64,000 nucleotides of DNA, taken from positions 186,001 to 250,000 of the forward strand of contig NZ_JAHYBZ010000009.1 of assembly GCF_019430885.1 (NCBI RefSeq). The letters are read 5' to 3'. Made by a program: the position numbers and the translations under genes. Numbering within the stretch: position 1 is the first letter of the stretch; the number at the start of each line of letters is the position of its first letter. Below the pieces are notes generated by a model, which was not told where the DNA came from, made no database searches, and was given only the letters and a program-made list of their open reading frames with translations. The DNA is from Roseomonas alba (GTDB lineage Bacteria; Pseudomonadota; Alphaproteobacteria; Acetobacterales; Acetobacteraceae). Of this stretch, positions 17,050 through 25,817 are shown in pieces.

Positions 17050-18387
17050 ATGCTGTGGCACGACAAGGTGGTCTGGCAGGAGGGCATGTTCCTCCGGGCC
17101 CAGCATTTCCAGCAGCAGGACCGGCACGCGGAATGGATGCTCCAGGCCCGCGCGGCACCGCTGCGCCCGCATCCCTGGGGCATCACGGAACTCTCGCTCG
17201 ACCGTGACCTGCTGGCGGCGGGGAAATTCGCCATCGCCTCGGCGACCGGGATCATGGAGGACGGCACGGCCTTCTCCGTGCCGGGCCATGCCGACCAGCC
17301 TCCGCCGCTCGACCTGCCCGAGGGCACGCGCAACTGCGTCGTCTATCTGGCCCTGCCGGTGCGTCAGCCGGGCAGCCCGGAGATCGCCTTCACCGAAGGC
17401 CCCGACATGGCCAATGCCCGCTACGGCATGCGTGGCTTCGAGGCGTTCGACACCCATTCCGACGCGACCGTGCCGGCCGAGCTCCAGGTCGGCCGCCCGC
17501 GACTGCGCTTCATGTTGGAGACGGAGGAACGCGCGGGCTTCACCACCATCGGCCTGACCCGCGTGGTCGAGGTACAGGCCGACCGCCGCGTCCTGGTCGA
17601 TGAGCGCTTCATCCCGCCCTGCCTGCGGGTCTCGGCCACGCCGCCGCTTGCCAATCTGGTCGGCGAGTTGGTCGGCATGCTCGGGCAGCGGGCGGAGGCG
17701 CTGGGCGCGCGGCTGTCCCAGCCAGGTGCGCGCGGCGTCGCGGAGGTCGCGGACTTCCTGCTGCTGCAGGCGGTCAATCGTTGGCAGCCGCTGCTCGCCC
17801 ACTGGGCCGATGCGGGGAATGTGCATCCGGAACAGCTCTATTCGGCGCTGGTGCAGTTGGCGGGCGAACTCGCCACCTTCACCGATCCGAAGCGCATGGC
17901 CGCGACTTACCCGGCCTATCGGCATGAGGACCTGCAACGGTCCTTCGCGCCGGTCGTCAGCGATATCCGCCGCAGCCTGTCGATGGTGCTGGAGACCAAC
18001 GCCGTCTCCATCCCGCTCCAGGAACGCCAGTTCGGCGTGCGCGTCGGCCCTATCGTCGACCGCAACATCCTGCGTGCCAGCCAGTTCGTGCTGACCGTGC
18101 AGGCGGACATGCCCTCCGAGCAATTGCGCCGCGTCTTCCCCAACCAGGTAAAGATCGGCGCCGTCGAGCACATCCGCGAACTGGTCAACGTCGCCCTGCC
18201 GGGCATCCAGGTGCGGCCGCTGCCGGTCGCGCCGCGGCAGATCCCGTTCCACGCGGCGGCGGTCTATTTCGAGCTCGACCGCGGCAGCCCGCACTGGGCG
18301 CAGATGCAGAATTCCGGGGCCTTCGCCATCCATGTCTCCGGCGATTTCCCGAACCTCAAGATGGAACTCTGGGCGATCAGGGGCTGA
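17050..18387 (+). CDS. tssK: T6SS baseplate protein TssK
   Basis: A 445-residue protein that links the baseplate wedge (TssEFG) to the TssLM membrane complex. The N-terminus 'VVWQEGMFLRAQHFQQQDR' is the family hallmark. Further landmarks are 'RLRFMLETEERAGFTTIGL', 'LLLQAVNRWQPLLAHW', 'HPEQLYSALVQLAGELATF' and the C-terminal receptor-binding 'AAAVYFELDRGSPHWAQMQ'. Length is typical. A G-rich AGGGGGG lies before the ATG. It follows fha by 27 bp and precedes tssL by 37 bp in one direction. Confidence 0.95.
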   Translation: MLWHDKVVWQEGMFLRAQHFQQQDRHAEWMLQARAAPLRPHPWGITELSLDRDLLAAGKFAIASATGIMEDGTAFSVPGHADQPPPLDLPEGTRNCVVYLALPVRQPGSPEIAFTEGPDMANARYGMRGFEAFDTHSDATVPAELQVGRPRLRFMLETEERAGFTTIGLTRVVEVQADRRVLVDERFIPPCLRVSATPPLANLVGELVGMLGQRAEALGARLSQPGARGVAEVADFLLLQAVNRWQPLLAHWADAGNVHPEQLYSALVQLAGELATFTDPKRMAATYPAYRHEDLQRSFAPVVSDIRRSLSMVLETNAVSIPLQERQFGVRVGPIVDRNILRASQFVLTVQADMPSEQLRRVFPNQVKIGAVEHIRELVNVALPGIQVRPLPVAPRQIPFHAAAVYFELDRGSPHWAQMQNSGAFAIHVSGDFPNLKMELWAIRG

Positions 18388-18424
18388 CCCCCTGCCGGCC
18401 CGGGCCTGACCCGAAGGACGCGCG

Positions 18425-19861
18425 ATGAGCGACAATCCCTTCGCCGAACCGCATGACAACGACCGCACCGTCGTTCGTGGACCGGGCGGCGGTGCGCCGC
18501 CGCCCCAACCTGCCGCGCCGCCGCCGGCCTTCGGCGCGCCCGCCGGCCCAGTGGGCGGCATGCCCGGCCTGCCGACCGGTGCCGCGGCAGGCGGCGGTCG
18601 CGTCGAATCCGCGCCGCGCCTGGCGGGCGAAGCCGAGGCCGTGCCCAAGACCGGCGTCGGGCCGCTGGCCGCCGCGGCCCAGCCGCTGCTCGACCTGCTG
18701 GGGCGTCTCGCGAACCAGGGCATGACGGCCCCGCCGCAGGGCGGCGAGCTGCGCGAGCGCGCGCTGCGCGCCTTCCGCCAGTTCGAGACCGACGCCGCCG
18801 CGGCCGGGATCTCCGCCGAGCAGGTGCGCGCGGCGCATTATATCCTCTGCGCCAGCCTCGATGACGTGGTGCTGTCCTACAATTGGGGCCAGGGGTCCGT
18901 GTGGTCGGTGCAGTCGCTGGTCGCCACCTTCCACCAGGAGGTGAAGTCAGGCGACCGCTTCTTCGACGTGCTCGCCGGCATGCAGAAGGACCCCGGGCGT
19001 TGGAAGGATGCGCTGGAGGTCACCTATCTCTGCCTCTCGCTCGGCTTCCAGGGGCGCTATCGGCTATCGCCGCGCGGGGCCTCGGAACTCGATCACATCC
19101 GTACCGGCCTCTATCAGCTTCTGACCCAGGTGCGTGCACCATGGGAGCGGGAGCTCTCGCCGCATTGGAAGGGCGTGAACGCGCCGCATCGCGGGCCGCG
19201 CCGCGGTATCCCGGCCTGGGTCGCGGCCTGCGTGGCGATCTTCGCGCTCGGCATGGGCTATGCGTGGCTCGCCAATGCGATGAACGAAGGTTCGGATGGG
19301 CTCTATGAGCGCATGGCGGCGCTGCCGCCGGGCGCGCTGCCGACGATCGAGCGCGTCGATCCGCCACGGCCGCCGGCGCCGCCGCCACCGCCACCGCCCT
19401 CGGTCGCGCCGCCGCGGCCGGATTTCCTGCTGACCTTGCAGCAATTCCTCAAGCCGGAGATCGACCAGGGGCTGCTGTCCGTCTTTGGCGATGGCCGGTC
19501 GGTGACCGTGCGCATCAAGGGCGGCGGGCTCTTCGCCTCGGGTTCCGCGACGGTCGAGCCGCGCTTCATTCCGATGCTGCGGCGGATCGGGGAGGGGCTG
19601 CGGACGGAACCGGGCCGCGTGATGGTGGTCGGCCATTCCGACAACCAGCCCATCCGCACCGTGCGCTTCCCGTCGAACTTCCACCTTTCCGCGGCGCGCG
19701 CCGAGGCGGCGGAGGCGATCATCGCCGCCGCGAACGGCGATGCCGGCCGCTTCGCCTCCGAGGGCCGCGCCGATGCCGAGCCCATTGCCGACAACCGGAC
19801 GGCCGAGGGCCGCGAACTGAACCGACGCATCGAAGTGGTGCTGATGCGGGGGGCGAACTGA
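18425..19861 (+). CDS. tssL: T6SS inner-membrane protein TssL, long form with OmpA-like C-terminus
   Basis: A 478-residue IcmH/DotU-type protein. The cytoplasmic hook domain contains 'AHYILCASLDDVVLSYNWG', 'WSVQSLVATFHQEV', 'GDRFFDVLAGMQKDP' and 'LSLGFQGRYRL'. A single membrane helix follows ('AWVAACVAIFALGMGYAWLA'), then a proline stretch and an OmpA-like peptidoglycan-binding domain with 'VVGHSDNQPIR' and 'NRRIEVVLM'. The N-terminal tail has 'NDRTVVRG' with Thr15, placed like Agrobacterium TssL Thr14, the PpkA target read by Fha. It also shares 'NPFAEP' with the Fha linker. GAAGGA precedes the ATG; tssM starts one base after the stop. Confidence 0.95.
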   Translation: MSDNPFAEPHDNDRTVVRGPGGGAPPPQPAAPPPAFGAPAGPVGGMPGLPTGAAAGGGRVESAPRLAGEAEAVPKTGVGPLAAAAQPLLDLLGRLANQGMTAPPQGGELRERALRAFRQFETDAAAAGISAEQVRAAHYILCASLDDVVLSYNWGQGSVWSVQSLVATFHQEVKSGDRFFDVLAGMQKDPGRWKDALEVTYLCLSLGFQGRYRLSPRGASELDHIRTGLYQLLTQVRAPWERELSPHWKGVNAPHRGPRRGIPAWVAACVAIFALGMGYAWLANAMNEGSDGLYERMAALPPGALPTIERVDPPRPPAPPPPPPPSVAPPRPDFLLTLQQFLKPEIDQGLLSVFGDGRSVTVRIKGGGLFASGSATVEPRFIPMLRRIGEGLRTEPGRVMVVGHSDNQPIRTVRFPSNFHLSAARAEAAEAIIAAANGDAGRFASEGRADAEPIADNRTAEGRELNRRIEVVLMRGAN

Positions 19862-19862
19862 C

Positions 19863-22800
19863 ATGGAAGCCTTGAACGTCTTCCAGCCCTTCATGACCGG
19901 CCGCGCGCTCGCGGCGATGATGGCGGTCGTGCTGCTGTGGCCGATCATCTACCTGTTCGGTCCGTTGGTCGAAATCGGCGGCATCCGGCCGTTGGAAAGC
20001 GAGATCACCCGCTGGATCGTCTGCGGCGTCCTGTTCCTCGTCGTCCTGGTCGTGCTGTGGGTCGTGGAGCGGAAGAAGAAGCGGCGCGACCTGCTGCTGG
20101 TCGCCGGCATCGCCGCCCCGGACCCGGGCGCCGACCGCGCCGCCGAGGAAGAGAGCGAGATGCGCGAGCGGCTGACCGCCGCGCTCGACCGCCTCAAATC
20201 CGCCTCCGGCAAGAAGGGCGGCTATCTCTACGACCAGCCCTGGTACGTCATCATCGGCCCGCCCGGGTCCGGCAAGACGACGGCGCTCGCCAATTCCGGC
20301 CTCGACTTCCCGCTGTCCGACGGCGGCAAGCTCCAGGGCGTCGGCGGCACGCGCTTCTGCGAATGGTGGCTGACCGACACCGCCGTGCTGATCGACACGG
20401 CCGGGCGCTACACCACGCAGGATTCCGACGCGGCGGCGGACAAGGCGGGGTGGGAACGCTTCCTTGGCCTTCTCAAGAAGAACCGGCCGCGCCTGCCGCT
20501 GAATGGCGTGCTGGTGACCTTCGGCGTGGACATGATTTCCCGCCTCGGCCCTGCCGAACGCGAGCAGCACGCCCGCACCGTGCGGCGGCGCATCAAGGAA
20601 CTGGAAGACAAGCTCGGCCAGCGCCTGCCGGTCTATTTCATGATCAGCAAGGCCGACCTCGTCGCCGGCTTCATGGAGTTCTTCGACGACCTCGACAAGA
20701 CAGCGCGCGAGCAGGTCTGGGGCTTCACCTTTCCCGTCGAGGGTGGCGGCGAGGCCGGCCATGCGGCGAAATTCGCGGAGGAGTTCCAGCTCCTGCTGGG
20801 TCGCCTTCAGGACCGCACGCTGGAGCGCTTGCAGAACGAGCGCGGCCCGCAGCAGCGCGCGGCGCTGGAAGGGTTTCCGTCCCAGTTCGCCTCGCTGGAG
20901 GCGCCGCTCGGCGCCTTCGTCGCGGCGGCTTTCGGCGGCACGCGGCTCGATCCCGCGCCGATGCTGCGCGGCGTCTACTTCACCTCCGGCACGCAGGAGG
21001 GCAGCCCGCTGGATCGGCTGGCCGGCGCGCTGTCGCGGTCCTTCGGCTTCGATCCGCGTCGCCCGGCGGCGGTGATGCAGCAGAAGGGGCGCGCCTACTT
21101 CATCACCAAGCTGCTGAAGGACGTTGTGTTCAACGAGGCGCGGCTCGCCTCGAACGACCGCAAGGCCGACAAGCGGCGGCGCGTCGTCGCCATCGCCGCC
21201 TGGTCGATCGCCGCGCTGGTTATCGCCGGAGGCAGCTTCTTCGGTTACACCGCCTGGGCGAAGGAACAGGCGCGCGCGCAGCGCCTCGCCGAGCAGATCG
21301 GCAAGGCTGAACAAGCGTCCCAGGGCATCCCCTTCGAGCGCATCACCGAGGCCGAGTTCCGCCGCGTCCTGCCCTACCTCGACGCCGCGCGCGACCTGCC
21401 GCCGGCCGCGCAGGGCGATGGCCCACCCTTCGGACTGGACCAGGGCGCGAAGCTGGAGGCCGGCGCCAACGCCGCCTATCGCCGCGCGCTGGACCGGACC
21501 TTCCTGCCGCGGCTGCTGGCACGGCTCGAGATCGTCATGCGGGGCTCCTTCCAGCGGCCGGACGAGCTGTACGACACGACGCGCACCTATCTGATGCTCG
21601 GCCAGGAAGGCCCGCTCGACATCGACGTGGTGCGGGCGTGGTTCGCGCGGGACTGGCAGCAGAGCTTCCCCGGCGCGGTGAACCAGCCGATCCGCGACGC
21701 GCTGATGGGGCATCTGAATGCCACGCTGGCGCGCAACTTCCAGCGCTATCCGGTGGATGGCGCGCTGGTGGACGCGGCGCGGCGCATCTTCTCGCGCCTG
21801 CCGCTCGCGGAACGTGTCTTCTCGCGGTTGCAGACGGCGGCCGCGGCCTCGGCGAACGCGCTCCAGCCCTGGCGGCCGGCGGATGCGCTGGGCCAGGCGG
21901 GGCAGCGGTATTTCGTGCGCGCCTCCGGCCAGCCGCTGACCGAAGGCATCCCGGCGCTCTACACGCTGGACGGTCTGTATCGCGGCCTGCTGCCGGTCCT
22001 GGGTGACGTGGTGCGCCAGGGCGTCGCCGAATACTGGGTGCTGGGGGCCGAGGGCGCCGGCGCGAATACCGACGATCCGGTGCGGCTGGAGCAGGCGGTG
22101 CTGCGGCTCTACGCGCAGGAATACGTCAAGCAGTGGCAGACCATGCTGGACGACCTGAACCTGGTGCCCTTGCCGCCGGCGCTCGCGCAGCAGGCCGAGG
22201 CGTTGAACCTGCTCGGCGCGCCCAATTCGCCCATCAAGGACCTGCTGCGCGCCATCGTACGGCAGGTGACGCTCGCGACGCCGCCGCAGGGCTGGACGCG
22301 GCCAGGCGCCCAGCCGCGGCCGGCGCAGCAGCCCGGCCAGCCGGCGCAGCCGCCCGAGCCCACCGGCGCCGAGCCCGTCGCCGAAATCGTCGATCCGCGC
22401 TTCGAGGCCATCCGCACCGCCTCGGGCCAGCCGCTCGACGACGTGCTGAAGATCGTCAACGACCTGTTCGTCCAGGTGCAGCGCCTGGCGACCACGCCGC
22501 CGGGCACACTGCCGCCGCCGAGCGTCGGCCTCGACCCCGGCCAACGCCTCCAGGCCGAGGCCGCGCGCCAGCCCCAGCCGCTGCAACGCTGGCTGAACGG
22601 CATGGTCACCGCCACCGCGGCTGCGCGCGGCGGCGGCGCGAAGGCGGCTTTGGCGGCGGCGGGGGCGCAGCAGCTCGCGCCCTTCTGCCGCGGGCTCGAC
22701 CGGCGCTTCCCCTTCAACATCGCCGGTGACGACCTGCCGGTGGACGACTTCATCCGCCTGTTCGGCCCCGGCGGCGTGTTCGACCAGTTCTTCACGCAGA

Positions 22801-23336
22801 ACGTCCGGCAGTATGTCGACACCACCAGCACGCCCTGGCGGCCGGTGGCGACCGATGGCTTGCCGCCGCCGATTTCGGCTGCCGACCTGATGCAGTTCCA
22901 GCGGGCACGGGCGATCCGCGACGCTTTCTTCCCTGGCGTCGCGTCCATCGGCCTGCGTTTTGAACTGGTGCCGCAGAGCATGGACCCGGGGGCGATCTCG
23001 GCGACGCTGGAGGCCGAAGGGACGCGGACCGAGATCACGCGGAACTCTGCCTTCCGGCCGATCCCCCTGGCCTGGCCGGCGCGCGGCAATACGACGCTGA
23101 GCTTCGATCCGCCGTCGCTGGCGGGGCCGCTCGCCTATGACGGCGCCTGGTCGGCGCTGCGTCTGGTGATGCGACGGGGCAGCACGCTGGCGCGCGGGTC
23201 GTCGCCCGAGCGGTTGCGGCTGCGCGTGACCCAGGGCGATCGCGTCATCGACTTCGAGCTGCGCGCGGGCAGCACGCAGCACCCTTTCGGCCTGCGTGAG
23301 CTGACGGAGTTCCGATGCCCGACGCTCTCCCCCTGA
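19863..23336 (+). CDS. tssM: T6SS inner-membrane protein TssM (IcmF)
   Basis: A 1157-residue membrane-complex subunit. Two membrane helices lie near residues 15-33 and 55-75. A cytoplasmic NTPase-like domain carries a complete Walker A 'IIGPPGSGKTTAL' (about 130) and 'LIDTAGRY' (about 178). A third membrane helix lies near 440-462 ('VAIAAWSIAALVIAGGSFFG'), and the rest is periplasmic. 'NGVLVTFGVDMISRL' and 'FMISKADLVAGFMEFF' are typical IcmF segments. An intact Walker A is notable because some TssM lack it. With no TssJ visible, the OmpA-like TssL end probably provides wall anchoring. The end overlaps tagF by 22 bp. Confidence 0.95.
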   Translation: MEALNVFQPFMTGRALAAMMAVVLLWPIIYLFGPLVEIGGIRPLESEITRWIVCGVLFLVVLVVLWVVERKKKRRDLLLVAGIAAPDPGADRAAEEESEMRERLTAALDRLKSASGKKGGYLYDQPWYVIIGPPGSGKTTALANSGLDFPLSDGGKLQGVGGTRFCEWWLTDTAVLIDTAGRYTTQDSDAAADKAGWERFLGLLKKNRPRLPLNGVLVTFGVDMISRLGPAEREQHARTVRRRIKELEDKLGQRLPVYFMISKADLVAGFMEFFDDLDKTAREQVWGFTFPVEGGGEAGHAAKFAEEFQLLLGRLQDRTLERLQNERGPQQRAALEGFPSQFASLEAPLGAFVAAAFGGTRLDPAPMLRGVYFTSGTQEGSPLDRLAGALSRSFGFDPRRPAAVMQQKGRAYFITKLLKDVVFNEARLASNDRKADKRRRVVAIAAWSIAALVIAGGSFFGYTAWAKEQARAQRLAEQIGKAEQASQGIPFERITEAEFRRVLPYLDAARDLPPAAQGDGPPFGLDQGAKLEAGANAAYRRALDRTFLPRLLARLEIVMRGSFQRPDELYDTTRTYLMLGQEGPLDIDVVRAWFARDWQQSFPGAVNQPIRDALMGHLNATLARNFQRYPVDGALVDAARRIFSRLPLAERVFSRLQTAAAASANALQPWRPADALGQAGQRYFVRASGQPLTEGIPALYTLDGLYRGLLPVLGDVVRQGVAEYWVLGAEGAGANTDDPVRLEQAVLRLYAQEYVKQWQTMLDDLNLVPLPPALAQQAEALNLLGAPNSPIKDLLRAIVRQVTLATPPQGWTRPGAQPRPAQQPGQPAQPPEPTGAEPVAEIVDPRFEAIRTASGQPLDDVLKIVNDLFVQVQRLATTPPGTLPPPSVGLDPGQRLQAEAARQPQPLQRWLNGMVTATAAARGGGAKAALAAAGAQQLAPFCRGLDRRFPFNIAGDDLPVDDFIRLFGPGGVFDQFFTQNVRQYVDTTSTPWRPVATDGLPPPISAADLMQFQRARAIRDAFFPGVASIGLRFELVPQSMDPGAISATLEAEGTRTEITRNSAFRPIPLAWPARGNTTLSFDPPSLAGPLAYDGAWSALRLVMRRGSTLARGSSPERLRLRVTQGDRVIDFELRAGSTQHPFGLRELTEFRCPTLSP

Positions 23337-24472
23337 CCGGCCTTTACGGCAAGGTTCCGGCGCACGGGGATTTCGTGCGCCGCCGCCTGCCGACGAGCTT
23401 CGTCGGACCCTGGGATGCCTGGCTGCAGCAGGGCATGGCGGAGGCGCGGGAGCGCCTGGGCGATCGTTGGACGGCGGTCTGGGATGACGCGCCACCCTGG
23501 CGCTTCGCCCTGCCCGCAGGTGCCTGCGGGCCGGATGCGGTGGCCGGCGTGATGCTGTCCAGCGAGGACATGGTCGGCCGACGCTTCCCCATCACCCTGG
23601 CGGCCATCCTGCCGCCTGATGGCGCCCTGCCGGCCCCAGGTTGGTTCGCGGCGCTGGAGGCGGCGGCGATCGCCGGTCGCGCGGGACGGCTCGATGCGGA
23701 TGGGCTGGCTGCGGCGATACCGGCACCGGATGCCGAACTGTCGGACGTCGTGGCGTCCTGGCCGCTGCTGGAGGCCATCGATCCGCCACCGGCAGCGCCG
23801 ACGGACGCCGAGGGTTTCGGGCAGGCCTGGGCAGCGGCGGCGATGCCCGCCGCGGATAGCGCGGTCGCAGCGGCTGCGGACGATGTGATCGGGCTACTGG
23901 GCGGTGGCGCGACGGCGCCCGAGGAAATGCTGGGCCTGCTGGCGGGCACTGATATGCCGGCGGCCTCGGGGGACGTGCTGGGCACGGATACGGACGGGGC
24001 GAACCGAGCCGCGGGGGACGACGACGTGCTCGGGCTGCTGATGGGCTCGGCATCGGTAGCGCCGGCCGCATCGCAGGATCCGGCGGCGTCCGACGGCACG
24101 TTGGCCTTCCTGCTCGGCGAGGGCGCCGGCGCGACCGAGAGCCCGGCGGCGCTCCTGCCCGGCGGCGCGTCCGACGCCGTCGAGCCCGGTCCGGCCGATC
24201 CGCTGGCCGCGCTGATCGCCTCGGGCGCATCGCCGTTGATCGCTGAGCCTATCGAGGTGGCGTCGCCCACCTCGCCGATCCAGGACGTCGTGGATCGGTT
24301 GCCGGCCGAGGCCGTGCCGCCGCCGCTCGCGGCGCCGACGGAGGTCCCTGCCGCTCCGCCGGAGGGCGGCTGGTGGACCGGCGGGGGTCGGCGCCTGCCG
24401 CCCGCCGTCCGGCCAATCGCCGCGCTGCTGCCCCCGGCCGAATTCGTCCGCCTGCTGGAAGCCGACGCATGA
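23315..24472 (+). CDS. tagF: T6SS-associated protein TagF
   Basis: A 385-residue TagF (DUF2094) protein, a post-translational repressor of T6SS activity in Pseudomonas and Agrobacterium. The N-terminal domain (about 1-165) has 'GLYGKVPAHGDFVRRRLP', 'WDAWLQQGMAEAR' and 'MVGRRFPITLAAIL'. A ~190-residue acidic, Ala-rich linker carries about five copies of a 'DD-x-LGLL-x-G' motif. The C-terminus returns to family-like 'GGWWTGGGRRLPPAVRPI'. In Agrobacterium TagF is fused to PppA; here they are separate but overlap at ATGA. ACGGAG precedes the ATG. Confidence 0.9.
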   Translation: MPDALPLTGLYGKVPAHGDFVRRRLPTSFVGPWDAWLQQGMAEARERLGDRWTAVWDDAPPWRFALPAGACGPDAVAGVMLSSEDMVGRRFPITLAAILPPDGALPAPGWFAALEAAAIAGRAGRLDADGLAAAIPAPDAELSDVVASWPLLEAIDPPPAAPTDAEGFGQAWAAAAMPAADSAVAAAADDVIGLLGGGATAPEEMLGLLAGTDMPAASGDVLGTDTDGANRAAGDDDVLGLLMGSASVAPAASQDPAASDGTLAFLLGEGAGATESPAALLPGGASDAVEPGPADPLAALIASGASPLIAEPIEVASPTSPIQDVVDRLPAEAVPPPLAAPTEVPAAPPEGGWWTGGGRRLPPAVRPIAALLPPAEFVRLLEADA

Positions 24473-25182
24473 CCTGGCGCCTTGCCTCCCTCGCCGCGAC
24501 CCATCCCGGCGCCGTGCGTCCCCGCAACGAGGATGCGCTGCTCGAGCGTCCCGATATCGGCCTTTGGGTCGTCGCCGATGGCGCCGGAGGTCATGGTGCG
24601 GGCGATGTCGCGTCGAACGCCATCGTCGCGGCAATGGGCGTCATTCCGCCGGGTCTGGCCGCGGCGGAACTGCTCGCCCAGGTGCGCCTGCGCCTGGCTG
24701 CGGTGCATCGCGAATTGCAGGAGGAGGCGGCGCGGCGCGGGCCCGGCCGCATCCTGGCATCGACCGTCGTCGTCATGCTCGCGCGGGGGGAGCATTTCGC
24801 GATGCTCTGGGCCGGCGATTCGCGGGCCTATCTGCTGCGCCAGGGCACGCTGTCGCGGGTGACCAAGGACCACAGCCTGGTGCAGGAGCTCGTCGATCAG
24901 GGGACGCTGCGCGAGGAAGAGGCGGAGAGCCACCCGCAGGCCAATGTCATCACCCGCGCGGTCGGCGCGCAGGGGGAGCTGGAACTCGACAAGGTCTCGG
25001 GCCGCATCGCCGAGGGTGACCGCTTCCTGCTGTGCACAGACGGCCTGTTCAAGACCATGGCGGAGGCTGAGATCGGGGCGATGCTCCGGGGCGGCGCCGA
25101 TGTCCTGGCGATCGTCACCGAGGCCGTCGGCCGCGGCGCGCGGGACAATGTCAGCGCCATCGGAGTGGATTGCGTCGGCTGA
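24469..25182 (+). CDS. pppA: PP2C-type Ser/Thr phosphatase PppA (T6SS)
   Basis: A 237-residue PPM/PP2C phosphatase, the counterpart of PpkA in the T6SS threonine-phosphorylation switch. Metal-binding motifs are complete: 'VRPRNEDALLE', 'WVVADGAGGHGAGDVAS', 'LWAGDSRAYLLR', 'LLCTDGLFKTM' and 'ARDNVSAIGVD'. There are no membrane segments. The ATG at 24469 overlaps the tagF TGA, so the two repressive factors are translated together. Last gene of the forward block; a convergent 136-bp gap to hcp genes follows. Confidence 0.94.
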   Translation: MTWRLASLAATHPGAVRPRNEDALLERPDIGLWVVADGAGGHGAGDVASNAIVAAMGVIPPGLAAAELLAQVRLRLAAVHRELQEEAARRGPGRILASTVVVMLARGEHFAMLWAGDSRAYLLRQGTLSRVTKDHSLVQELVDQGTLREEEAESHPQANVITRAVGAQGELELDKVSGRIAEGDRFLLCTDGLFKTMAEAEIGAMLRGGADVLAIVTEAVGRGARDNVSAIGVDCVG

Positions 25183-25236
25183 GGTGGAGGACGTCGCGGC
25201 CCGCAATACTGCGGTGACGGGCTGGTCGCATGCGGA

Positions 25237-25249
25237 GGGGCGGAGCCCC
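25237..25249. terminator. GC hairpin in pppA-hcp convergent gap
   Basis: GGGGC-GGA-GCCCC forms a 5-bp stem with a 3-base loop between the convergent pppA and third hcp gene. The motif resembles the outer hairpin of the larger intergenic repeats at 36, 40 and 46 kb. No T-run. Confidence 0.35.
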
Positions 25250-25318
25250 CCCCGGTCATGGCATCCGTGAATCTATACGGTTCTTCGAGGCATCCCTGGC
25301 CGGGCCGGCAAGACGTGC

Positions 25319-25801
25319 TCAGCCGCCCTCATGCGAGGGAACCTTGTAGGTGACGATGTCCTGTGCGCCGGTCAGCGTGTTGCCGACGTCGCGCACGCCA
25401 AGCTCGATCTCCCGATAGCTGAGGTCGACATCCTCGATCGGCCGCCCGCCGACCGCGCCGGCCGACAGGCGCAGGATGCGCACGCCGGTGAGCGTGATGG
25501 CGAAGAAGCAGACCGGTGCCCCTTCGCCGGTGCGCAGCCATTCGAATTTCACCATCCCGATATCCATGTTCCGGAAGGCGGCCTCCCAGAACAGCGCCGA
25601 GCGCGAATCCGTAAAGCGCCTGATCGAGGCGTGACGGAGCTGCGGCGCCCAGACGCGCGTATCGGCCCGATGCGAGCCGACATTCATGCTGCGCGATTCA
25701 CGCGTGCCGCCCCAGGAGAAGCCCAGCAGCGGATGCCAGGTGGTGTGGCCCGCAACCTCGCTTTCGCCGGGGATGGTTGCGATCTGCATCAGGAGCGGCA
25801 T
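25319..25801 (-). CDS. Divergent Hcp-family protein (TssD paralogue)
   Basis: A 160-residue protein with the Hcp start 'MPLLMQIATIPGESEV' and the mid-strand 'VKFEWLRTGEGAP', ending 'DLSYREIELGVRD' as in Hcp beta-barrels. It lacks the usual 'DPQEYL' segment and has extra Trp/Arg ('FSWGGTRESRSM', 'TDSRSALFWEAAFR'), so it is clearly diverged from the canonical copy at 27.0-27.5 kb. GAGGAGGAAGG precedes the ATG. It lies 16 bp after the tandem hcp gene and is probably its operon partner. It may be a specialised tube subunit, cargo-specific Hcp or capping variant. Confidence 0.85.
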   Translation of the reverse strand: MPLLMQIATIPGESEVAGHTTWHPLLGFSWGGTRESRSMNVGSHRADTRVWAPQLRHASIRRFTDSRSALFWEAAFRNMDIGMVKFEWLRTGEGAPVCFFAITLTGVRILRLSAGAVGGRPIEDVDLSYREIELGVRDVGNTLTGAQDIVTYKVPSHEGG

Positions 25802-25817
25802 GGGACCTTCCTCCTCT

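Noticed and set aside
19719..23495. 1258-codon open frame on the minus strand opposite tssM
   Set aside because: It is antisense to a clear TssM gene; the translation is Arg/His/Gln-rich with no domain. Long antisense frames are expected at this GC content.
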